Shown piece by piece: positions 47,861 through 56,444 of a stretch of 64,000 nucleotides of DNA (position 1 is its first letter; each line of letters starts with the position of its first letter). A program made the translations under genes and the position numbers. Below the pieces are notes generated by a model that was not told the DNA's origin, ran no database searches, and saw only the letters and a list, made by a program, of their open reading frames with translations. Source of the stretch: Ningiella ruwaisensis (lineage in GTDB: Bacteria; Pseudomonadota; Gammaproteobacteria; Enterobacterales; Alteromonadaceae); contig NZ_RAHT01000002.1 of the NCBI RefSeq assembly GCF_004798935.1, forward strand, positions 1 to 64,000. The letters run 5' to 3'.

Positions 47861-47890
47861 TGATCTAATTTTAAAAGCCAAAACGTAGCA
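47861..47890 (+). promoter_or_regulatory. Candidate ECF-type promoter of the sodium-pump rhodopsin gene
   Basis: TGATCT (47861-47866), 17 bases, CGTAGCA (47884-47890). It has the same layout as the site before the proteorhodopsin operon (TGATCC-N17-CGTAAGG). The predicted start is about 80 bases before the gene. Moderate to weak on its own; its interest comes from the shared pattern. Confidence 0.3.
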
Positions 47891-47975
47891 ATGCTGACTC
47901 AGTTACTCATCCACTCCATTTAACGTGTAGTCAATCGTTGTAGCAAATGGGAAAATTTCACCAGGAGCAATGATT

Positions 47976-48782
47976 ATGGAAAACGCTATGTCTTCAATTT
48001 CAGTCGAAGGATTTGAAATTGTAAATCACATACTTACCCTTGGTTATGCAACCATGGCAGCCGCTTTATTATTTTTTATACTTACTCGCAAAGATAGCCT
48101 TCCTAAATATCAAATGTCGTCTATTTTGTCGGTAGTCGTGATGGTTTCTGCGCTTCTTTTACTATATACCCAGAAAATAAGTTGGACAGAGGCCTATGCT
48201 TTTGATGGCAATGAATATACCGTGAGGGAAGGTGCAGATTTATTCACAAACGGTTACCGGTATCTTAATTGGTTAATCGACGTTCCAATGCTGCTTATCC
48301 AAATCTTATGGGTAGCGCAGATTACGGGTTCTCAACGCACCAGTTACATGTTTAAGTTTTCTTTCTCAGGTTGTTTAATGATCCTGACCGGATACATTGG
48401 TCAGTTTTATGAGCCAGGCCGAATTAATGAGGACGTTACATTATGGGCAGTTTGGGGACTGATTTCGACTGCATTTTTCTTACATGTTCTAGTGCTCATT
48501 ACTCGCGTGATAAAAGAAGGCTCAAGCAAAATGTCTGGAGGCGCTAAAAGTGTTTTCAGCGCAATATTGCCTTTATTTTTAATTTCCTGGTGGCTATATC
48601 CGATTGCGTATCTCGCACCATATTTCATGACGATGGGATATTCCTACGAAACGACCATTGTTAGCCAGCAAGTTATCTACACGATAGCAGATATATCTTC
48701 CAAGGTGGTTTATGGGGTGATGCTAACCGTCACAGCGACGATGCTTAGCAAGCAGGAAGGTATGGCTGAGTCTCAGGCATAA
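47976..48782 (+). CDS. Light-driven sodium pump rhodopsin (NDQ motif, KR2 family)
   Basis: 268 residues from the second ATG, which has GGAG eight bases upstream; the ATG at 47970 is only two bases from it. Helix C reads R-Y-L-N-W-L-I-D-V-P-M-L-L-I-Q: N98, D102 and Q109 form the N-D-Q motif of Na+-pumping rhodopsins. K243 binds retinal, and D239 matches KR2 Asp251. R95, H18 and D88 match KR2 Arg109, His30 and Asp102 (the last two lie at the pentamer interface). At the cytoplasmic ion entrance, KR2 Asn61 and Gly263 are replaced by S49 and T251. There is no signal peptide. Divergent from the trkH-like gene. Should export Na+ in light, and H+ if Na+ is absent, by family precedent. Confidence 0.95.
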   Translation: MENAMSSISVEGFEIVNHILTLGYATMAAALLFFILTRKDSLPKYQMSSILSVVVMVSALLLLYTQKISWTEAYAFDGNEYTVREGADLFTNGYRYLNWLIDVPMLLIQILWVAQITGSQRTSYMFKFSFSGCLMILTGYIGQFYEPGRINEDVTLWAVWGLISTAFFLHVLVLITRVIKEGSSKMSGGAKSVFSAILPLFLISWWLYPIAYLAPYFMTMGYSYETTIVSQQVIYTIADISSKVVYGVMLTVTATMLSKQEGMAESQA

Positions 48783-48806
48783 TCAAAGCTAGTTGATCAG
48801 CGCTAC

Positions 48807-48890
48807 TTGAACAGAGCTACTTGTTCAAAGCTATTTGCTAACAGCCTCTATGTAAAACGCAGTGCGATATAAGTTGACTGCGTTTTGCAT
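48807..48890 (+). terminator. Terminator region after the sodium-pump rhodopsin
   Basis: Two hairpins lie in the 128-base gap before the FNT gene. The second is the stronger: AAAACGCAGT (48854-48863) and ACTGCGTTTT (48877-48886), a 10-bp stem with a 13-base loop ending in TTTT. The first is TTGAACA (48807-48813) and TGTTCAA (48822-48828). The T tract is short, so partial read-through to the FNT gene is possible. Confidence 0.55.
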
Positions 48891-48910
48891 TTCATATTCG
48901 GAAATGCGTA

Positions 48911-49750
48911 ATGAATGACGAAAGTGAAGCTTCATCAAAGCCACCTGCTACTGAGCAGTCACAAAAAGAAGATGTGTTGGACGAATTAAGTGCACCGAAC
49001 ACCTGTATGATTTATGAAGTAATACGGCGTGATGGTGAAGAGGAATTAAACCGACCAACTCCAAGTCTGATATGGTCTGGTATTGCTGCAGGAGTGCTCA
49101 TTTCATTTTCGGTGTTAGGAGAAGCAATTTTCAGAACTTATTTACCTAAAAGCTCTGGCTCGTTTCTCATAGAGAATCTCGGCTATAGCTTAGGCTTTTT
49201 GCTTGTAATACTTGGCCGAATGCAATTATTTACTGAAAACACAATTACAACAATATTGCCACTCATAGTCGAGTTCAAACGCAATATGATTTATAGAGTT
49301 GCGAGGTTATGGACAATCGTTTTGCTAGCTAACGTGGTTGGCGCTTTTCTGATCACAGCATTGTATGCGCTAACACCAGCGATCCCATCGGACTTAACGC
49401 CTGCAATGATAAGCCTTAGCGAGCATGCCGTAAAAATGCCTCCCATAGATGGGTTTTTCAGGGCCATTCCTGCGGGCATACTTATTGCCGCCATTGTGTG
49501 GATGATTCCCCAATATCAGTCTTCTGTTTTTCTGATTGTTTTGGTATTCACCTGGTTAATTGCCGCTGGAGATTTCACGCATATTGTTGCTGGCTCGGTC
49601 GAAATGGCCTATCTGATATGGCTTGGAAACTTGCAAATATACGATGCCATATTTGGATTTTTTCTTCCGGTTTTGGCAGGTAACGTTGTTGGCGGAACGC
49701 TTATTTTTTCATTTTTAGTCTGGGGACAGGTAAAAGACGAAATTGACTGA
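48911..49750 (+). CDS. Formate/nitrite transporter (FNT) family channel, YfdC-like
   Basis: 279 residues: a hydrophilic, charged N-terminus of about 50 residues, then six membrane helices. FNT landmarks include F-T-E-N-T-I-T after helix 2 and G-D-F-T-H-I-V-A-G-S-V-E near helix 5, the form seen in E. coli YfdC rather than FocA or NirC. The substrate is unknown; the family moves small monovalent anions. It follows the sodium-pump rhodopsin on the same strand behind a probable partial terminator. Confidence 0.86.
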   Translation: MNDESEASSKPPATEQSQKEDVLDELSAPNTCMIYEVIRRDGEEELNRPTPSLIWSGIAAGVLISFSVLGEAIFRTYLPKSSGSFLIENLGYSLGFLLVILGRMQLFTENTITTILPLIVEFKRNMIYRVARLWTIVLLANVVGAFLITALYALTPAIPSDLTPAMISLSEHAVKMPPIDGFFRAIPAGILIAAIVWMIPQYQSSVFLIVLVFTWLIAAGDFTHIVAGSVEMAYLIWLGNLQIYDAIFGFFLPVLAGNVVGGTLIFSFLVWGQVKDEID

Positions 49751-49777
49751 CTCAGTTGCATAGCAATTAATCAAATT

Positions 49778-50620
49778 TCATACTGTTTTTGGCAATCTTT
49801 CCTGTCTGTAAAATAGGCGCTGATAAGTTTGCGTCGTATTTTTTATGACATCTTTTAAAGACACACCTTTCGTCTCAGCAAGCGCTTGAGCCACTAAATG
49901 CAAACGCTCTGGTGTATTGCGCATCCCCTGATAACCATGCATCGGCATATCTGGCGCATCCGTTTCCAGCAGCATTGAATCAAAGGAGATATCTGCAATT
50001 GCTCTGCGCGTTTTTGCGCCGCGAGGATAGGTGATAGTTCCACCTATTCCCAGGCACAGGCCAAGTTCAACGTAGGTGTGAGCAATTTCCGCACTTCCGG
50101 AAAAGGCATGTACAACGCCGCCGCCGGTAAATGCTTCTTCTTTCAAAAGGCGTATGAGTTCGTTGTGAGACTTGCGATGGTGCAAAATGACGGGCTTTTT
50201 AAAGTGCTTTGCCAAAGATAGCTGGTCTCTGAAAACCTGCATTTGAAGCTCAAGATCGGTACTTAATGTGCCATCAATACCAAATTCGCCAACGGCTACA
50301 TATTCATCATGATACTTCGCCAAATGCTCATACATACCGTCGAGTTGAGCTTGCCACACCGTTTCCCATTTTTCAGAAGAGCCGCTTTCAGGGAATATTT
50401 CTTTTAAAAAATAAGGGTGAAAACCCGCGGCAATATCAAGCTGAAGCTTGTCTGTAGAATATTGGGTCGCGAAAGACCTTAAATCCTGGCTTTGATTAAG
50501 ACCTAAACCAGGAACTAAAAGCGCGCTTAATCCCTGTTTTTCGCAGTTTTGAATGACTTGATTGCGGTCCGCATCAAACGCTGCAAGGTCAAAATGACAA
50601 TGGCTATCTATCATATTCAT
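49778..50620 (-). CDS. TatD family metal-dependent hydrolase
   Basis: 280 residues of the TatD amidohydrolase-like barrel: D-S-H-C-H-F-D at 5-11, G-E-F-G-I-D near 117, H-H-R-K-S near 150, H-A-F-S-G near 177, and L-E-T-D-A-P near 230. These supply the metal ligands of a 3'-5' DNase/RNase. The sequence resembles the YjjV-type branch. Convergent with the FNT gene. Confidence 0.9.
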   Translation of the reverse strand: MNMIDSHCHFDLAAFDADRNQVIQNCEKQGLSALLVPGLGLNQSQDLRSFATQYSTDKLQLDIAAGFHPYFLKEIFPESGSSEKWETVWQAQLDGMYEHLAKYHDEYVAVGEFGIDGTLSTDLELQMQVFRDQLSLAKHFKKPVILHHRKSHNELIRLLKEEAFTGGGVVHAFSGSAEIAHTYVELGLCLGIGGTITYPRGAKTRRAIADISFDSMLLETDAPDMPMHGYQGMRNTPERLHLVAQALAETKGVSLKDVIKNTTQTYQRLFYRQERLPKTV

Positions 50621-50653
50621 AGCCTCTATTGAGTTAATTTACTATCTTAGGGC

Positions 50654-50697
50654 GCTAAGTTAAGAAATTAAGTTAAGGCATTAAGTTAAGGCATTAA
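50654..50697. repeat. 13-bp tandem repeat at the end of pdxH
   Basis: Two exact copies of ATTAAGTTAAGGC (50667-50679 and 50680-50692), with a degenerate copy before (50654-50666) and five more bases after. The last part is the pdxH stop region, so each unit repeats the Leu-Met-Pro-stop codons on the minus strand. Probably slippage; no T-tract hairpin. Confidence 0.75.
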
Positions 50698-51327
50698 ACG
50701 CTGAATTTTCCAGCTTGCATCGTCTTGTTTGCAGTACTCAAAGCGGTCGTGCAGGCGATGCTCTCCACCTTGCCAGAATTCTATTCGCTGAGGCTCAATA
50801 CGAAAACCGCCCCAAAAGTCGGGAAGCGGGATTTCCCCTTTCGCAAATTTCTCTTTCATTTGATGAAACTGGGTCATTAACATTTCGCGAGTGGAGATGG
50901 GTTTACTTTGCTGTGACGCCCAGGCTCCTAATTGACTCTCTTTCGGGCGAGATAGAAAATAAGCGGCGTCTTCTTTTCGACTTAATTTTACCGCCCGCCC
51001 CTGCACACTTACCTGTCGCTCTAAAAAATACCAGGGAAAATGTAAAGAAACCTTTTCGTTATGCTTAAGATCTTTTGCTTTATTGCTACCGAGATTGGTG
51101 TAAAAAACAAAGCCATCTTTAGACAAGTCTTTTAATAAAACAATACGCTGTGAGGGCTGGCCTTCACTATTGACCGTAGCAACAGTCATTGCATTCGGAT
51201 CTGGAAGATTTGCATCTATAGCATCCTTTAGCCAAACTTCAAACAAATCAATGGGATGCTCAGTGAGTGAATCTTCAGTAAGCCGTCCTAAAGTATACTC
51301 TTTACGAAATTCATGCAGTGCTTTCAC
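50686..51327 (-). CDS. pdxH: Pyridoxamine/pyridoxine 5'-phosphate oxidase
   Basis: 213 residues from the GTG at 51327, which has GGAGG four bases upstream. A TTG at 51357 would add ten residues and has no Shine-Dalgarno. FMN-binding motifs R-I-V-L-L-K, F-Y-T-N-L-G-S-N-K-A, and C-terminal G-G-E-H-R-L-H-D-R-F-E. It makes pyridoxal phosphate. It follows era, where recO and pdxJ sit in many gammaproteobacteria. Confidence 0.93.
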   Translation of the reverse strand: MKALHEFRKEYTLGRLTEDSLTEHPIDLFEVWLKDAIDANLPDPNAMTVATVNSEGQPSQRIVLLKDLSKDGFVFYTNLGSNKAKDLKHNEKVSLHFPWYFLERQVSVQGRAVKLSRKEDAAYFLSRPKESQLGAWASQQSKPISTREMLMTQFHQMKEKFAKGEIPLPDFWGGFRIEPQRIEFWQGGEHRLHDRFEYCKQDDASWKIQRLMP

Positions 51328-51365
51328 TTCGCCTCCATTTTCAAGCTGTTTAATCAAAAATCCAG

Positions 51366-52271
51366 CTATATTTGATGATCGCCGTCATAGCCTAAAGAGC
51401 GCAAGGCGCGCTCATCATCGGCCCATCCCGATTTTACTTTCACCCAAAGTTCCAGAAACACTTTATTATCAAAGAGTGCTTCCATATCCTTACGCGCTTC
51501 TGCTCCCATGGTTTTAAGATGACTACCGCCTTTACCAATCACCATGCGTTTTTGACTTTCTCGCTCCACCAATATTAAGCCATGGATGTGATACACCCCA
51601 TTTGCAGTTAATTTAAATTGCTCAATCTCTACCGTAACAGAATAAGGCAATTCGTCTCCAGTGAAGCGCATAAGCTTCTCGCGAATGATTTCGGCAGCCA
51701 TGAAACGGCTTGAGCGGTCGGTAATATAATCCTCAGGAAAATAGAATTCGCTTACCGGAAGTGATTCCAGAATTAGCTTTCGCAAATTCTCTATTTGTTT
51801 TCCCTGCCTGGCAGATACAGGAAGAATGTTTGCAAAATCGTGCTTTTTGTTAAGCGCGCTTAGGGTATCAAGCAAATCTCCTTTTTCAGCAACTTTGTCG
51901 ATTTTATTCACTACCAGCCAGCAAGGTAGCTTTGAGGCTTTAATTTTGTTTAGCACCAACTCATCATCATCCGTCCAGCGAGTACCTTCCACAACAAACA
52001 GAACCAAATATACTTCACCCAGGGAGCTTGCTGCAGCGCGATTCATAAAGCGGTTGATCGCACGCTTTTCATCGGCATGAAGACCTGGCGTGTCGACATA
52101 AATCGCCTGACGATTGTCTAAAGTATCGATTCCCATTATCCGATGACGGGTCGTCTGAGGTTTCCGTGAGGTAATGCTCACTTTTTGACCAAGTATCCGA
52201 TTTAAGATGGTAGATTTCCCTACATTTGGCCTACCAACTATCGCGACCATGCCGCAGTGTGTTTGTGTCAT
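51366..52271 (-). CDS. era: GTPase Era
   Basis: 301 residues. G1 G-R-P-N-V-G-K-S-T at 12-20, G3 D-T-P-G-L-H, G4 N-K-I-D-K, and a C-terminal KH domain with G-K-G-G-S-H-L-K. It binds the 3' end of 16S rRNA in 30S assembly. ATG overlaps the rnc stop by four bases. Part of lepA-lepB-rnc-era. Confidence 0.97.
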   Translation of the reverse strand: MTQTHCGMVAIVGRPNVGKSTILNRILGQKVSITSRKPQTTRHRIMGIDTLDNRQAIYVDTPGLHADEKRAINRFMNRAAASSLGEVYLVLFVVEGTRWTDDDELVLNKIKASKLPCWLVVNKIDKVAEKGDLLDTLSALNKKHDFANILPVSARQGKQIENLRKLILESLPVSEFYFPEDYITDRSSRFMAAEIIREKLMRFTGDELPYSVTVEIEQFKLTANGVYHIHGLILVERESQKRMVIGKGGSHLKTMGAEARKDMEALFDNKVFLELWVKVKSGWADDERALRSLGYDGDHQI

Positions 52272-52975
52272 TTATGAATTGTCTCTAGTACAGATTTAGC
52301 TGCTTTTTGTTCAGCTATGCGTCGGCTTTTACCTGAAGCGTTTTTACTGATATTTAACGCTTCAACTTCACATGCTACTTCAAATATTTGTGCATGATCT
52401 TTGCCGCTAATTTGCAGCACCTCATAATTAGGTAAGGGCAATTGGCGTGATTGTAAATATTCTTGCAACTGCGTTTTGCTGTCTTTTATTTGAACGTTTG
52501 GGTCTAGCTTTTCTATGCGGCTTGCAAAAAGCGTTTCAATGCTTTGTTTAACCGCTTCGAGGCCAGACTCTAAATAAATCGCCCCTAGTATAGCTTCAAC
52601 GGCATCGGCAAGAATTGAATCACGCCTGTGACCGCCACTTTTTAACTCGCCTGATCCCAAACGAAGCATATCACCTAACTCAAGCTCGCGGGCAATACCG
52701 GCAAGCGTATCACCTTTGACCAAATTAGAGCGCATACGCGTCAACTTTCCTTCAGGCTGCTTGGGATACTTCTTATAAAGAATTTCAGCGATGCACAGTC
52801 CCAGCACGGCATCACCTAAAAACTCCAGTCGCTCATTATGCGTTTTAGCAGCACTTCGATGAGTGAGTGCCTGTGTCAGTAATATTTGATCAGCAAACTC
52901 GTAGCCTATCCGCTTGTTTAATGAAGCTTGTGGCTTAGGCTGTAAACTCGCTATTTGTTTCTCTTTACTAACCAC
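52268..52975 (-). CDS. rnc: Ribonuclease III
   Basis: 235 residues. The RNase III signature [11 protein letters not shown] is at about 48-58 with its catalytic acids, D-A-V-E-A-I-L-G-A near 120, and a C-terminal double-stranded RNA-binding domain. It processes rRNA and cleaves structured mRNA. GTG start sharing a base with the lepB TAG. Confidence 0.97.
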   Translation of the reverse strand: MVSKEKQIASLQPKPQASLNKRIGYEFADQILLTQALTHRSAAKTHNERLEFLGDAVLGLCIAEILYKKYPKQPEGKLTRMRSNLVKGDTLAGIARELELGDMLRLGSGELKSGGHRRDSILADAVEAILGAIYLESGLEAVKQSIETLFASRIEKLDPNVQIKDSKTQLQEYLQSRQLPLPNYEVLQISGKDHAQIFEVACEVEALNISKNASGKSRRIAEQKAAKSVLETIHK

Positions 52976-53877
52976 TAATGAATAGATCCGATACGCTCAA
53001 AACGAACACCGCTTGGTAACCAAGTGGGTAAGAAATCCTCTTCACTACGGTCAAAGTCAAAGCTTATCCATATAAAAGTAGCTTTACCTACTAAGTTCTC
53101 TTCCGGTACGAAGCCCCAATAACGACTGTCTTGGCTGTTGTCACGATTATCGCCAAGCACGAAGTAATGTCCCTCAGGCACATCATATTTATAGGCAGCA
53201 GAGGCTGTTAAAGGTGAATGCAGGATCTCATGCTCCTTTTCACCGAGTGTTTCAACAAATTTATCTAAAAAGGCACCGCGTTGTTTAAATTCAGAATCCC
53301 CTAAGGATTTAAGGTCCACCGGCTGAGGACGCTCACAAAGCTGACCTGGCTCGCAAGGCGCTTGAATAAACACTTGTTTATTGCTGTAGATAATTGTCTC
53401 GCCTGGCAAGCCGACAACGCGTTTTATGTAATCAACGTTAGTATCCAGCGGATACTTAAATACCACGATATCACCGCGTTTTACTTCTCCTGTTTCAAAA
53501 AACTCCGTGCGAGTAACCGGGTCTTTTAATCCATAAGCGAATTTTTCAACCAGAATAAAATCACCTTCCAACAGGGTTGGCATCATAGAGCCAGAGGGAA
53601 TTTGAAAAGGCTCATAAATGAAAGAACGAAATATCATGACGCCAAAAAATATAGGAAAAAACTGTTTGCTGATGTCCACCAGCCAAGGCAGCTCGTCATC
53701 AACGCCTTGCGCATGCTTTGTAGAGCTAAAGCTTGAGTTGCCCGTTTGAGCTGTATTTGCACTAACGGTAGAAGTTGCTTCTTCTTTTTTAGGCGCTATG
53801 AACCACGCATAAACTAACCAAACCATCCCTGTAAATGCGCTTGCTGCGACTAAAAATATCGAGAAGTAATTCGCCAT
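52975..53877 (-). CDS. lepB: Signal peptidase I
   Basis: 300 residues. Two N-terminal membrane segments (about 5-27 and 71-88). Catalytic Ser97 lies in I-P-S-G-S-M-M-P-T and the general base Lys152 in Y-I-K-R-V-V-G-L-P-G. C-terminal G-D-N-R-D-N-S-Q-D-S-R-Y-W-G box. It removes signal peptides at the periplasmic face. ATG overlaps the lepA stop by one base. Confidence 0.96.
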   Translation of the reverse strand: MANYFSIFLVAASAFTGMVWLVYAWFIAPKKEEATSTVSANTAQTGNSSFSSTKHAQGVDDELPWLVDISKQFFPIFFGVMIFRSFIYEPFQIPSGSMMPTLLEGDFILVEKFAYGLKDPVTRTEFFETGEVKRGDIVVFKYPLDTNVDYIKRVVGLPGETIIYSNKQVFIQAPCEPGQLCERPQPVDLKSLGDSEFKQRGAFLDKFVETLGEKEHEILHSPLTASAAYKYDVPEGHYFVLGDNRDNSQDSRYWGFVPEENLVGKATFIWISFDFDRSEEDFLPTWLPSGVRFERIGSIH

Positions 53878-55673
53878 TAATTATCAACCTTTAAAATTGC
53901 CAAAAACGCGTCCTGCGGTAATTCTACATTACCTACTTGCTTCATGCGTTTTTTACCTTCTTTTTGTTTCTGCAAAAGCTTTTTCTTACGACTCACATCA
54001 CCACCGTAACATTTAGCAATTACGTTTTTACGAAGCTGCTTAACCGTGCTTCTTGCCACAATATGGTTACCTATTGCCGCTTGTATGGCAATATCAAACA
54101 TTTGCCGAGGGATAAGCTCTCTTAGCTTTTCAACCAAATCACGACCGCGATATTGGGCGTTATCTTTATGAGTAATCAAGGCAAGTGCATCTACGCGCTC
54201 GCCGTTAATTAGAATATCTAAACGCACCATGTCTGCGGCTTGAAAGCGAGTGAAATTATAGTCTAATGAAGCAAATCCGCGACTGGTTGACTTTAATCTG
54301 TCAAAAAAGTCTAAGACAACCTCTGCCATAGGCATATCATAAGTCACTGCAACTTGCTTGCCATGATAGGACATATGCGTTTGCACACCGCGTTTTTCAA
54401 CACACAGTGTGATCACATTTCCCAAATACTCCTGTGGCACGAGAATATTGGCGGTAACAATAGGTTCTCTAATCTCTTCGATGTCGTTAATAGGAGGAAG
54501 TTTAGACGGATTATCGACCTGCAAGGTATCGCCTTTTGTTGTGATCACCTCGTATACAACCGTTGGTGCAGTCGTAATCAAATCAAGATCATACTCACGC
54601 TCTAGACGCTCTTGGATGATTTCCATGTGGAGCATGCCTAAAAAGCCGATTCGAAACCCAAAACCAAGTGCTGCGGAGCTTTCAGGCTCGTAAAACAGAG
54701 AAGCATCGTTTAAGGAAAGTTTCGAAAGGGCATCACGAAAGTCTTCGTAATCATCTGAGCTTACTGGAAACAAGCCAGCGTAAACTTGAGGCTTAATTTT
54801 TTTAAAGCCGGGTAAAGGTTTGGCGGTTGGGCGTTTTGCCAGCGTGATGGTATCTCCTACCGGCGCACCGTGAATTTCTTTGATACCAGCAATAATAAAC
54901 CCGACTTCACCCGTTCTAAGCACTTTGGTTTCGGTTTGTTTAGGCGTAAAAACACCGATTTTGTCAGCCTGATGCACAGCACCTTTCGACATGATCTGGA
55001 TTTTATCTTTAGCATGCAGTTCGCCATTAACTATTCGCACCAAGGAAACAACCCCCTGGTAATTATCAAACCACGAATCGATAATCAGCGCTTCAAGCGG
55101 CGCTTCGCTATCACCTTCAGGAGGTGGAATGCGATTGACGATTACTTCAAGCACATCCTCAATACCAAGTCCTGTTTTAGCTGAGCAACGCACAGCATCA
55201 ATAGCATCTATTCCAACAATATCCTCAATTTCCTCAGCTACCCTGTCAGGCTCTGCCTGTGGCAAATCAATTTTGTTCAGGATTGGCACAACTTCCATAT
55301 TCATGTCAATTGCAGTATAGCAATTCGCCAGTGTTTGGGCCTCAACGCCCTGCCCGGCGTCTACAACTAATAAGGCTCCTTCACATGCAGCTAAAGAACG
55401 TGATACTTCATATGTAAAATCTACGTGTCCGGGCGTATCGATAAAGTTCAACTGATAACGCTCACCGTTTTTCGCATCGTAGTACAAGGTAACCGACTGC
55501 GCTTTGATGGTTATCCCGCGCTCGCGCTCAATATCCATGGAGTCTAGCACCTGCTCTGCCATTTCGCGTTGGGTTAAACCGCCACAATGCTGAATCAATC
55601 GATCGGACAAGGTTGATTTGCCATGGTCGATGTGAGCAATGATACTGAAGTTACGAATATTTTTTAGCTGCAT
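53877..55673 (-). CDS. lepA: Elongation factor 4 (LepA)
   Basis: 598 residues. GTPase domain with A-H-I-D-H-G-K-S-T near 12-20, D-T-P-G-H-V-D and N-K-I-D, then the EF-G-like domains and the LepA-specific C-terminal domain ([12 protein letters not shown]). A ribosome-associated translation factor. First gene of lepA-lepB-rnc-era. The 288-base gap upstream to rseC holds only a short direct repeat near 55710-55736 (CTTAACGAAAA twice). Confidence 0.97.
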   Translation of the reverse strand: MQLKNIRNFSIIAHIDHGKSTLSDRLIQHCGGLTQREMAEQVLDSMDIERERGITIKAQSVTLYYDAKNGERYQLNFIDTPGHVDFTYEVSRSLAACEGALLVVDAGQGVEAQTLANCYTAIDMNMEVVPILNKIDLPQAEPDRVAEEIEDIVGIDAIDAVRCSAKTGLGIEDVLEVIVNRIPPPEGDSEAPLEALIIDSWFDNYQGVVSLVRIVNGELHAKDKIQIMSKGAVHQADKIGVFTPKQTETKVLRTGEVGFIIAGIKEIHGAPVGDTITLAKRPTAKPLPGFKKIKPQVYAGLFPVSSDDYEDFRDALSKLSLNDASLFYEPESSAALGFGFRIGFLGMLHMEIIQERLEREYDLDLITTAPTVVYEVITTKGDTLQVDNPSKLPPINDIEEIREPIVTANILVPQEYLGNVITLCVEKRGVQTHMSYHGKQVAVTYDMPMAEVVLDFFDRLKSTSRGFASLDYNFTRFQAADMVRLDILINGERVDALALITHKDNAQYRGRDLVEKLRELIPRQMFDIAIQAAIGNHIVARSTVKQLRKNVIAKCYGGDVSRKKKLLQKQKEGKKRMKQVGNVELPQDAFLAILKVDN

Positions 55674-55961
55674 AAATGACTAAACATCCAAAATAAGTCT
55701 GAGCCTTGTACTTAACGAAAATACTTAACGAAAACACACAAGTAATCAGGAAAAAGAGACATAATTTTAAGTACGCGGATATTACCGATTTTGGGCTTAA
55801 ATTGCGACAAATCTCGTGTCTAACTGCCTAATTTCGACTAAAAAGATGCAATTTAGTTGTGGACGAAGTGTTACAAGGTGTGTACTGCCAGTAAATCGGT
55901 AAATCAAACCATATTTTAAAGACAATATCCTACGATCTGGCAAGCAACTACATAGACCAAC

Positions 55962-56444
55962 CTACTCAAGTCGTTTGAGCGGTATTTCATGCTTTTTAAA
56001 TACACCATTGTCTGTTGTTGCGCCTAAAAACACCGGATGATACATGTGCTTAAATCGCTCTGATTTAAGATGACGCGACACACCCCAGTACGATAAAAAG
56101 GTGCAAACAAAACTAATTACAATCACAAGAGGCTCTGCCAGATTGCTCAAACCTTGTAGCACAGATGCACTTGCTAACAGCACAGCAAGAGGAAGGATGT
56201 ACATCCATAGCGATGCACTTAACAAATGTTGTTCCGGTATGCCAATTTTAACCGTCTGCCCTACCCTTAGAGGTGAAGGCGTCTCTATGCGAATATGCTC
56301 TGGTTTTGGGCTAAACGCTTTTGCCACAAGTCCCGTACCGCAATTGTCGTTAGTCGCGCAGCTACCGCAGGTTGTTTTAACCTTGGTTTCAATCCAGGCA
56401 TGATCCGCTTCAGCGGAAACCACGATCCCCATTTCTTCAATCAT
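55962..56444 (-). CDS. rseC: RseC/MucC family positive regulator of sigma-E
   Basis: 160 residues with two central membrane helices (about 80-100 and 104-122). The N-terminal cysteine cluster C-G-S-C ... C-G is characteristic of SoxR-reducing/RseC proteins. ATG overlaps the rseB stop by four bases. Last gene of rpoE-rseA-rseB-rseC. Confidence 0.9.
   Translation of the reverse strand: MIEEMGIVVSAEADHAWIETKVKTTCGSCATNDNCGTGLVAKAFSPKPEHIRIETPSPLRVGQTVKIGIPEQHLLSASLWMYILPLAVLLASASVLQGLSNLAEPLVIVISFVCTFLSYWGVSRHLKSERFKHMYHPVFLGATTDNGVFKKHEIPLKRLE

Noticed and set aside
47697-47969. Small gene or sigma-E promoter in the trkH/rhodopsin divergent gap
   Set aside because: GAACTT occurs on the minus strand but without GTCNNA at 15-16 bases. 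No small frame with a ribosome binding site was convincing.
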